64,000 nucleotides of DNA from Lineus longissimus (GCF_910592395.1 NC_088308.1:22521501-22585500), one strand, 5' to 3'; positions 13,101 through 28,100 are shown, numbered from the stretch's first letter. A program made the numbers and translations. The notes: generated by a model not told the origin, from the sequence alone.

Positions 13101-16100
13101 CCTTTCGGCCGGACACAGACCACTGCCCCACAACACTTGCCTCGAGTACGACATCTGATTCATCAGAGTCTGCGGTACTGTCTGCCACTTGGGGTCGCTG
13201 AATGATGCACCAATCGTCATCAACGTCTGGTTCCACTTTATGAGTGTCTTGTCCATCGAGACAGAGATGTTCATGATCATCTTGTACATTTCGTAACCCT
13301 TCATGACCGAATCGCTAAGGTACTTTGTGGTCGTGGTTGTCGAGTTCATGGGTCCAAATATCTCACCAAACTGAAAAGAAGAAGTCAAAGATTTACAACA
13401 GTTGGATACTGTGATATTTCCTGACATAAATTACCAATTTTTGGAATTGATTTCTCTTTCTGAAATATACATGAACACCTACCTTTTTCTCATATTTTGT
13501 GAGATCAAACTTGGTCTGCCATCTTTTGACAAAGTCGTAGAACTTGCTGTTGCAGAGCTGAGCCTGGATCTGTTTTATATCCATGGAGGCCGGGAGTCCT
13601 AGGAACGCACGAGCGCTTGTTTCATTGCAGAGGATTCCTTCCAGTTTGGCAGCATCCTTGGATACAAGCTAGAATGGAGAAGGGTAGATTTCTATGACAA
13701 GTGTACACTAAGAAAGAAAGAATGATATGGTGTCTTAATGGCTGATGGTGTGAAAAGGAAGTTACTTGCCAAAGATCACACACAAATGGCCAAAAGCAGG
13801 ACAAACCTAACAAGCAAATGCGTTGAATATCCAAATAGTTAAAGCCAAATAGTTAAAGCCAAATAGTTAAAGCCTGTAGAAGTAGAACAGCAGTTTTCCT
13901 AAGGTGATTGTTTGAGATACAACACTACCATAACATACCATGTTGACGCTATTTAGCTATTTTTCTTATAGTTCTGGCCAAAGGTACTTAGTTCAACTGA
14001 GGAATGTGACCACATCAAATTTACCAAAAGATGCTGAAGAAACAGAGAACAGCTCTTCCACGCTGTCAACTGAAAGTGGCTGCTCAGGGCTGTGTCGCAT
14101 TACTATTTGTTGTCACGTTATTACAGTTTAGTGACAAGAGGTCAGCCAGGTACTCCTGCGGCTAGATCTATCTGAGAAACACTTTAGGAACAATAGACAT
14201 CGTATAACGTGATCATTTTGCAATTCATGCTCACCATGAGTGTTTCAGGCTTGAACAAAGCCTCAATGATGCCTGTCATTATGTCGGGTCCATACTTCGC
14301 CATCTCCTTGGCAACATTCAACATCGGTTCCTCGTAAAGCATGCCGCTATTGATGATTTCTGAAATTTTTGAAATCAGAGAGGTTGTCAAACTTAACAAC
14401 TTAGCAACCATACATTTCTAACTACGTTATCACAAAATAAACAAACAGGGGATTTGGCAAAACATCGACAAAATGAGGTTAACAAACCTATGATGGACGT
14501 TAGCATGTCGTGCATGAGATCGGTCATCTCAATGATCTGGTGAAGGATGGGACTTTTGGCAATATCAGGATACATCTGCAGACCGGACACACTCTGGGCA
14601 ATACCCACAACCAACCTGAAATAAACCAAGATGGTTACCTCAATTCTACAAAAGTTGAAGATGTAAAGTATGTTATGTAAAAATACATGACGCTGCCTTA
14701 ATCTTTCAGTAACATATTTTTCCAATTTCCTGTGGATTTATCAAAAGTGATGGATAGACAAGTTACGCGTATATTATGTGCGACTCACGGGCTGAGTGGC
14801 GTGCCACTGACGTGATTTAAGGGATGTTAATTGTGATTTGGACTGTATCCCTACACTTACTGATCAATCCCTGCCTGCGTGTCAGATGCCATGAACCCTT
14901 GCCATATCTTCTCAAATTCAATTTTACTCAGAACCGTGATCAACCCTTCGTAGTCCTTCCAATGTTTCATGACGGTATCCACCAAACCTTTGCCAGATTC
15001 TGCTAGGTCGGTCCAGTTCCAGTTCATTGGGACTTTAGACTTTTCAAACTGTAGGAAAGAAGAAATATGAATGAGTGGGGGGATGAGGCAGCCTCAAGTG
15101 CAGGCAAGGGGTATGGCCAAGCTGCCAAACAAACAGGGTGGCCAAACTGATGACTAAAGCCTTATAACCCTCTTGGCACGAAGAGGTCAATTAAGCAAGA
15201 AAGTAATGTAATAGCACGGAACTTATCTAGTCCAACATGTCATAGTAGATTTTCAAGATGAGATCGACAGAGCTCAGAGGTATTCTTAGGTATTTTCAAA
15301 TGGGGTATTCAAAACAAAGAAGACAAACCATATCTGATCAGGCTATTAACTTATGGCTCATTTCAAACAAAGCAATACAAAATGGCCGCCACCTCTGGTT
15401 TGCTAAAAAAAACAAAACAACAACCAGCGCATTTTCACCATACAAAAAATTAATGATTGTCTGCCTTTAAAGCCAGATGAAAGGCAGAGACAGATATGCA
15501 TGCACACATGCACTCAGAACCTGCTTTAGAAAATGTTATAGTCCTATCCTTCCTCCTTCCTCGGTCAAGAACAACAGGCACTCACCGAATCAATGATCTT
15601 CTTGATATCGAAGTTTGCCATCAACTCGTCCATGATGGCTGTATTATTGAGACGACACAATCTCTCCTTGATGTACTTGTCAAGAACATCCGGCTTCGGC
15701 GTAATGAGGAAGCTGGTAATCCCCGGTCTGTCGCACATAACTCTCAACAATGCCTCTTGGGAATTGGGAACAAGTGAGGAACTTGCATTATCAATTGCTT
15801 GTATGAAAACGTTCAATTTGGTCTGGTCGACTTGGGCGTTTATCAATGTGCTGATGACTTCGGGGCCTTCAACGGTTAGCCACTTGGATAGCATGTCTTC
15901 TACACTTGTGGCATTCTTCAGTATTCCTCCAAAGGTCAGTTTGACATCTGCAATAAAATGGTAGACCTGCAGTCCTTCTTCAACTCCTAAACATTCGCAA
16001 ATGAGGTGAACCACCTGCTTGAGTTGTATGTGAGGAATCGCAATTTTTCTGTTTTCATGAAAACGTTGGACGGACGGGCTGACCCTAGGATGACAATACT

Positions 16101-19100
16101 TCTCGATCAGCCTTGCGGTGTTCGAGGGTTTAAAAATCTGAATCATGGGAAAATACTTACTCGGTGTTTGTTTGAAGATGACGCTGACGATATCAAAGAT
16201 ATGTTTGACCTTGTAGAAGACGTCCTTGATATCGATCCAGATGGTTGAGTTGGGCATGGTCTCTTGAATGATTGAGCTGACCAGAGGATCAAGCTGGTTC
16301 ATAACCGTTCCAAAGCTGCAACGGAGAAGAACAATTAACAAATATTTCATTTGTTCTGTATACAACCCTCAGGTCAAAGTACAGTAGAAATTTCCTTAGC
16401 GGACAGTGAGTGACCTCTCTATTAAAGGACACTAAATTTTGGTCCCAAATTGGTCGTTTCCATTCAATTTGACCTATCTAATCAGGACACCTTTCTATTA
16501 CAGACAGCATTTGTCAAGGTGTCTGTAATAGAGAGGTTCTACTATATATCTATCACTGCTGTTCCGGGCCATTAATGGTCCAAGAGCAAGTAGGCCTAAG
16601 TATTTTCGGGACTTTTGTGTGAGCAATTCATTTTATGTTTGGAGACAGTTTTATTGAGTAGTTTTGAGTATCATATATGTGGAGTCAAACGTCGTCGTGA
16701 AAGCAACTATCGTAGAAGTCTGAATCGAGTACTGAGGCCAGCCATTTTAACGGGATAACAGTGAATTTATACCGTGGTGTCAAATAGGATGTTTGAAGTG
16801 TAGTGACAATAGTCTGCACAGAGCTATAGTGCAATATAGAGTGTTGTTAAGTACAATGACGCGTGAGTGGAACAGAAAACAAGTAGACAGGTGTTCGAAA
16901 CGAACCAATTTTTTTTTTTTTTATAAAGTAATTATCAGCCATAAAAAATTTGAAAGTCAACCAACACCAAGTAAATATTATTTTAATCTCAGTCATCAAA
17001 AACTTAACACTTGACATACAGTCCAAATATCGTCATCCCTAAATTCGTCCTTGGTACATCACGGGCGTGTCAATGTTGTCTCGGTACCACTGGGTAGGTT
17101 GTGCGCAAAATGCGCAAAACATAGAGATAAGCGCGTCTCTGGTGCATCATTGAGGTGCAACTCGGTGCGCAACATGACGCGAAGAATTATGTATGTTATT
17201 TGTGATTTATATTGTAAGGTCAAGAACAGGTGCACTCAAAGATCATGTGGTTATTACTCATCGAACACTCTGAGATAGGCCCGGCCCAGTCTAGCGGATT
17301 ATCCCTTCAGGAAGTTTACTTATTGTACACGATCTCTATATAATATCATCATTCAAATGACATTCTACACCCGAATATAAAACAGGTTTTTCAGTTTCTA
17401 TGCCTATTTGGCAAATATCCAACTGCCATTATCAGATTCAGCGAATCCAGTTTTTTACGACATGTACGTACAAGTGGACGTCATAAAAACCAATCAGAAA
17501 ATACAATCAATTGCAATTATATAGCTGTACTTCAACTCGTTCGAAAACCTTGTGTTCGAGTCCATTTGACTCGTGTGACCTGTGTCTTGGTCATTTGAAC
17601 AACCTAGCGAGTGCATCTGACTACTCAAAATGACCTAAAACCGGTCAGTAACTTGGTTAAATCTACTGCGCCATCTGCGAGCGGAATTTCGTTGCCCTTT
17701 ATGAGACTTTCCACCTCCATTTCCCTAAGTGGTGATGACGTCTATTCAAAACTCACATTGCAAATGTTGCGTTCACCTCCGACATGTTCTTGCCGACGAT
17801 ATCTTCGATCATTTGGCCCGTCCGCCTCAGCATAGAGGATATCTTGACGATCGTTGGAACGACATTGGTCACATCCTTCATGATGTCAAAGGTCAAGACG
17901 CTATCGAACATCGAAGCGATGTCATCGAATGCGGCCGATATGTCGTATTCTCCGACGAAACCAGCTATCCTGGATGCCTGTATGAAAGATATTTGAAACG
18001 TGAAAAACATTTCAGGATAATTTTTTTATTTTGTAAGATTCATTTTCAAAAGAAAACCTTGTGGGTCACTTTTTTATGTAAGATTCATTTTCAATGAAAT
18101 TTTTTGTGTGTGCATGTAACTTTGTTGTACGTGAGACTCAGAAGAAATAGAAAATCTTGTGTTTAACCAATTATATGTAAGATCTATTTTCGATAGAAAA
18201 TCTTGCATGAGTGTAACTTATTTTCAAATGAAATTCATTTCCACTGGAAAGTTGGGACCAGGTCGGTCAAAAAGTGAGTGACCCTGACACACTTCAACAA
18301 AGTAGCACACCTAATAACACCATAATATTCGAATTCTTCCGAATAATCATCAAAAATTCGCTGACCAAAATTGTCGACCTTTTCATTGAACATCATTCTT
18401 CGTAGCTTATTCTGCGATCAGGAACTCAAATAGGTTCATTACATTAGTATTATTTTGAAACAAGATTCAGGTCAAAGTAAATTACTCTGCCCAATGCAAT
18501 TTTCATAGGAGATGAGAGTCAAATTGTGCAATGTTGATCATCTTGATTAGTAAACTTTGATCTGCATCTTGCTTTTTATGCAATTTTGGAACTCTTCCAT
18601 GACATTTTAGGTCACATACAAATTATCAAGGGTCTTGACCCATATCAACGGTCAAGAAGCAGTTCAGAGATAGGGGTGTTAAAAAATAGAGTTAGTCATA
18701 CGGGTGTAACAGTAACCACAACATAATGTAATGTTACTAATCACAACAATAATAATACTTGACCTTCAGTGACTGATATTGGTCATCATCAAAATGAGGT
18801 AATTTTTTTTCAGTCAAGAGGGAACATGAATTTAATAGTTGACCATAGGCATCACCATTTTCACTAGAACTTAAAATCCTTAAAAGCAATTTATTCCTTC
18901 AAAACATAGTGAATGGCTATTTAAAACAAGGGAGGCTGTTCTCTGGTGGCAATAGAACAGGCTCCCACCTTTGAAATTGGCATTCACTTCGTTTTGAAAG
19001 AGGTTGTCCTTGATAGAGAGGTTCTACCGTATTTCATATTTCATTCCTCTTCATTGCTTCCCAAACCTGATTGACCTACAAGAAAGCTTATTTACGACTA

Positions 19101-22100
19101 AGAAGATCAAATTGACATATTTTTGCCCGGCCTGGATTCTTGACAACTTCTGCTGGCCATCTTGATAAGAATTTTCTTACTGATTTCATTATAAGGGTAA
19201 AATTACATTCGAAAAAATAGCCCCATAACTTGTGAGATTAAAACTACAGTCGAACTTCCCTTAGCAGACACCTCTCTATTAGGGACAATAGGTTTGGTCC
19301 CAAATTGGTTGTTTCCATTCAATTTGACCTCTCTAATCAGGACACCTTTCTAGGACAGCATTTGTCAGTCCCGAGGGTGTTCTATTATAGCGATCTACTG
19401 TACATGAACTTACGACTTGGAAGATGAACTTGACGTCTATTTGGTGCTGGACTTGATCGACTAGGTCCGGGATCTTGTCGTCTTTGATACGACAGAGTTG
19501 AAGCGCCACCTTCTGGACATCAGCCTCTTTACTGAATATCAAATACTGCTTTAAACGTGTCTCATTGCACGCAATTCCTTTGAAGTCGATGTAGCCAATG
19601 AGGTTGTAGAGCTGAAATCATAAATAATGATAATAATAACAACAATATTGAATTCTTATAAAGCACTTTTCCAGCTTTCCCTGTTCAAAGCGCTTTTGGG
19701 ATATCATATTGTTATGCCCGTCTCCACAGAAATCCATATGGGGTTTCAAGGGCTCACTTGAACTCAACCAGTAGGGGAACCTGAGCAGCGCAAGCGACTT
19801 GACCAGGAGCCAAACCCGGCAATAAAAGAAAGTCCTAAAAAGATATGGTGCGAGATGTGTCAGAAAATGTGCACAAGGCTCCAAAAACTTCTGTAATTTT
19901 CGGATAGCGCTCTCCAGACAGACACCCATCAAAAGTGCCTGCTTTTAACCTCCAGACATCTCTCATCATAAACTTCCAAGGACTGCAACACAACAATGTA
20001 ACTGCAGTGGATTTACCTCCCTTAGCGGACACCTCTCTAATAAGGACCACCTCTCTATTAAGGACACTAGTTTATGGTCCCAAATTGGTACTTTCCATTC
20101 AATTTGACCTCTCTTGTCAGGCCACCTCTCTTTTAAGGACAGCATTTGTCAGTCCCGAGGGTGTCCTTATTAGAGAGGTTCTACTGTATATAGGCTTGAA
20201 AATCAATGCATTTTATCATAAAAATGATCAAAGAAGTTAGGTGACCATACAAGTAGATCAATCATCAAACCCTAAATTGTTTGGTTCTGTGTCAAAGAAT
20301 GTCCCAATATTTTCCCCACAACAAAAGGGCCTTTACACCACAAGGCAATGAAATATTTACTCAACCCGGTGTGTGTGCAGTGTGCATAGATAAGGCGTTG
20401 CACAGGTATAGGCATTACATTATACCGCTGCCCTGCTATTGTCAGTACATGTGCACCAAACAAGCACAACAGTGCAGAAAATTCTTCAAATTATACCATA
20501 ATAGAGTACGGCAGTTTACATGCCGTTTTTTAGGTGAAAGCAAATTATGTACGAACTGTTTATAATTTTTGTAACAATGTTGACGAGTTTTTTGATGGGG
20601 GAGTCATGTTTAGGTATATGTAATGGGTTCATTCAGGTTTCATAACTGTCTTCTCCACGTTTGTGGTTGAATTTTTGACAACAGGTGAAGCTCCACATGC
20701 CTATGTAAGGCTGCGAAGGAATGATCTCATCATGAGATGACGTCTCTGTCACAGAATATTCCGATACCAGCACTACTTTTTACACTTCCTACATTTTAAT
20801 GCAAGTATCAATTCGTTTCTTGTACCCCCTCCTCAAGGGTAGTTAAGCTATCACCACTAATCTTTGCCGATGCTTGAGTAGTATTTATTTTTCCTTTAGT
20901 GAAAATTTGGCGAAGCTGGAAAGAATAAGGATGCTAATGTGTCGATGTCTTGTCGAACATACAGCCTTACCCAGTAAAATTAGTCCGGTTACTTTATATG
21001 ATGGTGACAACTGATCTATTGTTGATGGTGATGTCTTGACGAAAGAAAAAGTAGCATTGGTGAAAAAAGGGTGATGCTTGAGCCTTAAGATGTCGTTAAA
21101 GGGTGATAAGGTGTCGTACCCTTGAGGAGGGGGGGGTACAAGACACGAATTGATACATGCATAAATCACTCAAGCTTCTATCTCAAAATGCTTCGGTTTT
21201 ACATCTGCATTTTTCCTTGTACTAATATTAACAAATTCAAATGGGATATTCACGTCCGATTAAAAACATATTATCTTACTGGTACATGGACGCAATATCA
21301 CTCCGGCATTACTAATTTTGGTTGTCGCATTCACAGTTTATCAGGCAAATGGAAGGGGTGTCGGGTGATTACATTATACGCTGTTACCCCTGCTGTCTGC
21401 CTGAACAACTGCAAAAGTCATCACCACATTTGGCATCACTACGTTTATGCATGAGCGAAATCGCATAAAAATTTAATAATTTTGTCCTTGATTGGAGACG
21501 GTGATATTGGCAAAGAGAAAATTTTTTTTTTTTAAATCATAAGTTATCAATCCAGAAGTAGGGTCAGTAGGCTACTGCGATATCATCAGAGCGTTTCATT
21601 AATAAATAAAGATTAAGACCGTCATAGCTATGGAAAGTTTTGACGACATGTACCTATGGAAAGTTTTGACGACATGTACCTATGGAAAGTTTTGACCTGA
21701 AAACAGGACAAGTTCAAAAAGGGGTGTTTACCCATTAACTTTAGAAGGATCCATGCAATAACAATAACATATGATAATTTCTTCTTTTTTTTTTTTAACA
21801 CACTCGAATTGTTGATCAGAACCATTTAGAAAGTAGGCCATATAAAAGAAAACTTATGAAAGGGGAATATTGTATTAAGCGAAGTTGATCAAAGTTGTTC
21901 TCAGAGTAGGCTGATTTTTTAGTTAGAACTGGTTATGGTAAGAGTTAACTAGTAAACAATCCGAGAGGATAGTGTCATCACAACTAGTGTTAGAGTCCAT
22001 TTAAAGGCCTACGCCCTCCGTTAAAAATTCTTGAAATTTGTAATTAAATTTGAAATTTTCCAATTGCGTAGATACATATCAGATATGAATTTCAGCGTTG

Positions 22101-25100
22101 CCGTTCTGTAGACAGATATGACAAAAACTATCAACACCAAGTGCCAGCAAACTCGTATGCCTAATAACTGCACTACCGAATAATTGTGTATAGTTATATT
22201 TTATTTCCCTGGACCACCAGTAATTACAAATGGCGTACCCCTTTAAAACTGCTGACATGACACATTCAAAGGTTTACCTAATTTGCGGCAAGTCTCGGCA
22301 CTTAAGCATCCATTATTGCAAGTAAGCTAAATACCATTGCTGTCGTATTAACAGTCATGTGATGCGGACAGTGCTGTTAATAAGTTTATCTAGATTGATA
22401 GGACATGATATAAATATTCGGGTGATTTATAGCTTCCACACAGTCATCTGATAAATAATCATGGACTCCTAAAAATGTATCACCAAAAAAGTTTTTTAAA
22501 AAATGGAAATGTATCTGGCACACTTAACCTTCTTCTCAGAAATCGATTTCATATGTAATATACATTGTAAGCCTAAAATAAGGTTGCATCTGAGGTAAGT
22601 TTTGAAGTCCAGCAGATTTGAAGAAACAATGCCGTAGTGTCGTTATAATCATGTATACAAATTTGCTGACACTCGGAAACTATAGTATTTGTATATCTGT
22701 CTTCACAGTGGTATTGTTGAAGTTTATATCCCGTACGTCTTCACGCGATTCAAAATTTTCAAATTCAATTACAAATTTCAAATATTACGTATGGCATAGC
22801 CCTTTAAATTCCAAACATGAACACAAGGTCAACGATTACGCTGTAACTGTACATTCCTAGTTACAGTCAGGCCCACTCGCCAATTATTGCCCACTAAAAA
22901 ATAATAAGCGGTGTCAGACACGATTTGACCTGCGAACCCGGAGCAAAGTCCTCATCAGTTGTGACATGGCTGGACAATAGTACAATGCACTTCATCAGGA
23001 AGCATCAGGAAATACAGTGCGCCTGTACTCAGCAAAAGCTCGATCAATCTCAATCTCGTTGCAACCCAATGCCAATAAAATTATTTTCTCTGATGTCTAG
23101 CTGTTCTATTGTGTCGGGAAGTTAGCCAGCAATATTTCAAAAGCATATTTTATGATTGTTTTCTTTGCAGATCTGCATGGTGAACTATATGTACTTAAAA
23201 AGTTTTTCAGCAGTTTTGATAATCAGTAATTTCATGCTACTGGCAATGAAGATCAACCTGTTGTTTTACCGAAAACCAGGCCAATGATGTTGATTACTTG
23301 GAGACAACAAACAATATTGCCATAATTGCCTCATCAAGCGTGTTAAATGAAAATACTTCTATGTTTTTATCTCCATTTTGAAGCCTCAAATATGTAAAGT
23401 TATTACCGGTACAAGCACCAGTATCTATACAGAAATAGATTTAACAGCCAAGGCCATAACCATTACAGAGTTTTTCCTCTGTTTCCAACCAACATGATCT
23501 CCGAAAATGTATCAAGGTCATAACAATAACTCCAAATGAAATTTTGTCAACACCTGACATGTCAACATTGTGGTGATGATATGTTGTTGGAGGTACATTG
23601 TAGTTGTTGTATAAAAGCAAAATCAGATAAATCAAACAAATAAATAACACTTGATACAGATAGTCATAAAGAGGAATCTCGATAATGTTTTGAAGTGTCA
23701 GTTCTTATGCTTGTCTATAGGACAGATTTGCATTTGAAATACAAAATATATTTAGTGCCAGGTGCTACAATTCTCTGAGGGTGTTGACCCAAGTATAGAG
23801 AGAACTGCCAAGGAAAGGAGGAAGTGGAGAAATCTTGTCTCTTCAACCTACCTCTTGCAAATTGATGCTAGCATTCAACAAGGCATCCACTGTCTGTGCA
23901 TCGAGTACCTTCATATCGTACACCAGAATCTGCTTGACTTTATCCCGGTCTTTGAAAAAATTGCCAAGTTGTAAACTTGTGTCTGAAAGTTGAAAAATAC
24001 AATTTGTTGATACAATGTAAATATAGGAAAATGAAAATGTTGTCTCCCTGTTCGTCTCAACTTCAAGGGGAAACGCTCTCTGGAGAATATAGCCTCAATG
24101 TGCGGAGGGACCACTGAAGAAAAGTATCTCATCACAGTACAAGTCGAACTCACTCAAGAATCTTTTTACTTCTGGTTTATTGAAGACCTCCTTCATCCCA
24201 TCAAGGGCTTCCAGACTCTTTGGCAACTTTTGTAGCAAGGAGCCCGAGCTGCCATTGGCTTTGGCTAATGGCTCAAGATTCTTGAATAAGTTGGAGATCC
24301 TGAAAATATAAGGCAGAGTACTTGAATTACAGTAATATATACATGTTTTGTCTTACGACATACTGGTACTCCTCACCTATATTAGAGAGGTTAAGAAGAA
24401 TTTCTGACTTTTTCGTCATCGAGTTAAACAACATTTTCAAATTGTTAAACCAAATCTATATCCACAGGATTATTTGAAATTCTAATACGGACATTAGCAC
24501 AAGGCAAAAATAATAATGTGGTCATATTCCAAGTCGGGGAGGGGGGGGGGTGGCACCACTCCCGACTTTGATTTGAATACGACTTCATTATTTGCTGCTT
24601 ATTCTTTGGATAAACAAGTAAAGATAGTTAATCAGTGTGAGAAATCATACTTCAAATTAGTTCAATATAAGCTGTCTCAAAATGACTGTAATGCAGTCAC
24701 AAAGATGAGTCGGAGACAGAAATTCATCTTAACTTCTCTAATATCTGTTCATGCACCAGCTTTGGGCACCGAGAAGGGTTAATGTGATACACACAGAATA
24801 AAACTTTTATAGACTTTTGGCAAAATGAGATAATGCTTTCATTAAAAGTCACCTAATCTAACTCTGCTGATAACCCTTCATCACTCAACCACCAGCGCTT
24901 GTAAAGATTGTTCAAGTGAGGATTACCTACATGCAAGGTTATATATATTCATGAAGAACAAACATCCGAAGAAAATGTGTTGATCTAATGTTGTCGAAAA
25001 CAAGGGTTGGACAAACCTGCACCAAAAATATCCCATGGCCTACCAACCTGATCAAACACTTTTGTCAAAAGATCACTGTTAAAATATGCTTAAATATTAT

Positions 25101-28100
25101 CAGATTTGTGATTTGAGACCAAAGAAAATTTGTCAAGTGTACTGTGAAAAGGGGCAGGGTCGTTCCTATGTGTCCCCAAATCAACAGGGTTCTATGTGTT
25201 TTAAAGTCTATCGATGAGGGCACCATACACATTAGAGCATTCACCTCCAAGGTGGCAGGACTGATGCAGGTCTGGCAACCTAGGAGCCGAAAATCCTGCT
25301 CTTGTCATTTGAACTTCTCTTTTTTGGTCAATTTACCCAGTTAATGTGCATGTATTTTTGTGGATACCATGTTCAATATGAAAAGTGATCACTGAATTCA
25401 TCATGATATTAGTGCAATTTTGCTTCGCCGCTATTAAAAATGTTTTCTGGATTTTGCCGATGACCTACAAATCACAGACCTCAGTCACTGCATAACCACA
25501 CCGATAGAAGGCTCAAGAACTTGTTGAGAAGAAAATACGTCATGACTGATTCAAACAAACAAGCTTTGTTGAGTGAGATGATACGAGATGGTACAAACTA
25601 GTACCTACACCGTAGAACCTTGTACCTAAACAAGACAGGAGTGTCATTCGCATTGTCATGACATACATGTTAGCCAACCACGGTTTATGAGCTTATGAAT
25701 AGCTGCCCAACAGGGGTATGCGCTCAAACTCAAAGATCCCTTTGATAATCTTTCCTAAGATATATGTGTGTGACCCACATAAGAATATTAAATTGTTATA
25801 CATATATTGCTAACGTGGGTAACACTGATAGAATACTGATATGAGCAAATATAGGCAGGCCTCTGGCAAATATAATAACCAGACATAATTCATCAAAGAT
25901 CTTGTTTTTTTCTTTTGCCAATTGAAGTATTCCTGATCACGTGCTGCCATAATGCCACGGAAAATTGACTTTGTACGATTCACCTTGATGGCTTTAGCTT
26001 TTAGCAGCATGGACTGATTATTGGACAGGTCTGAATCACCCACACAAGTTTTGGATCAATTGTTCCTAAAAATGCACTTACACAATGTAATTGAAGCTTT
26101 GTGTGAGCAGATTTAGAAACGATGAATACACCACTGTCGGAGGATGGGTTTGATATGTGATACTTTATTTATGGAGGCTGAAAATTATGGAATTTATCTC
26201 TAATCAATGCCCTATCAACATATACATTGAAATAAGTTGAGAGCCTGTCTGTCTCAAAACAATAGATGCATCATGAAGTCGTACACAAGTTTCTAAATCG
26301 AACCCTATTGCAGACCATACATGTTCATCGTTTTAAACATGAAATAAGACTGTACATTTTCTCGGGCAGTAAAAATGTAAAAAGATTTTAGTCACTTCCA
26401 ATTTATAACACAAATAATGATATAAATACAGGTACCAGTGTGATCAAAATCTCTTATAAACGATAACAGTGTCCACCTAATGATGCATGGTGACAATCAC
26501 CAAAACAAAAACATACAGGGTGACATAACGACTCGACAAGCAAAGTCCACCAACTATGCAACTCCACCCAAATCAAATAGTGTCAGCAGAAAAGAAAAGA
26601 GATTTCTACCACAGACTGAGATTCAGTATAGTACAGTGGAACCTCTCTTAGCGGACAATCGTCTAATAAGGATAGCCTCCCTATTAGGGCACAGGTTTTG
26701 GTTCCAAATTTGTCCTTTCCATTCAATTTGACCTCTCTAATGAGGATACCTCTCTATTAAGGACAGTAATTGGCATCCTAGAGGGTATTCATAACAGAGA
26801 ATCTACTGTGAATATGATTGTACAATATTGCTTTGACCAAATGATTATAGATTCTGGTAGATAAGATGGTCACCGTTTGTTTCCTCCAAGCGTTTCACTG
26901 CAGGCTTCTAAACACTTTCAGCGCCCTTTTTCTGTGCCCTGGTGTTGAAAGTGTTAGATGACCATGGGAGAGGACTACTCACCTGGCGCCTGCCTGGGCT
27001 GCTTTAGCCGCACTGTCATCAGTATTTGTACATTTATTGTTGATATTGCAAACGAACGACTGCATGAAGTTCATCACACCAGAACTGGGCATGGAACGGG
27101 ATGGATATGAACCTGAAAAGACGAGAGAGATTCTGTAAGATTTTGATGAATGATGATGAAACCTATAAAAGATCATCTCATCATTTCTTTCCAACCTTTT
27201 TTTATGATGTAGGGTGGGATAATTTAGCAATAGCAATAAACTTAGGTTTTTAACTTTAAGATGAAAGGGGGCAAATATCACGTGAGTCGCTTCACTATTA
27301 TCCATATCAAATTCAGACCAAAATCAAATAAATGCGATGGCAATGTAAAGATTTGATTAAGTTGTGAGTGGCATGGTATTGTATAAAGACAGACAGCGGT
27401 CATAAGACTTCACTTCCAACAAAAAATTGTGCTGTGCGTGTTAGTTGTGTGTGTTGTGCTGTTTTTTCTTATTCATACTACACTGCACTAAGACTGAGTG
27501 TAAGAGGAAAATGGATCAGTAACTTTACTGCCAAATAACCATTGGTGGAGTATAAATGAATCAATACCAAATGGGTTGTTGGTTGTCACATCCAACACCA
27601 CAAGGGTGGAGCTGAAATGTAGGATCAAAGCGAGTTGGTAGCCACAATATTGGCCAAAAGGATAGCTCCGTCCAAGCAGAGGGATATTTCTACACAATCA
27701 AAAAGGATAGAATATGCCCGCCTTAAACGAGTTAAAATAAAGGGAGGAAAGTCACATTGGGGATGAATAAAGACTAGGAAATGCTTTTACTTAAAATTTC
27801 ACGTACATTTACACTAGGCATTTATGTACAAAATAGAAGTAAAAGCATTTACTAGTGTTTATTCATATCACCCATTGTCAGAGCATGAGTCATGAGCTTA
27901 CTTTCTGACACTGAATTTTATAATGGAAATTTTTACCTTTGCATAAATGTTATCTCATACGAATGTCCATGCCGTGGCCTAGTGTTTTTGAACAAGGAAG
28001 TAACCTTGTCCATTTAGGGACAGACAGGAGTGCCTGTGTTTATGAAGGTGTGTGTACTGACAACGACATTTGTGACCCACCATGGCAAGATGAGTTGCAT

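Noticed and set aside
1-24299. Repeated ABCA exons considered as several separate small genes or pseudogenes
   Set aside because: All 42 exons share strand, phase and splice consensus and join into one uninterrupted frame from the ABCA start codon.
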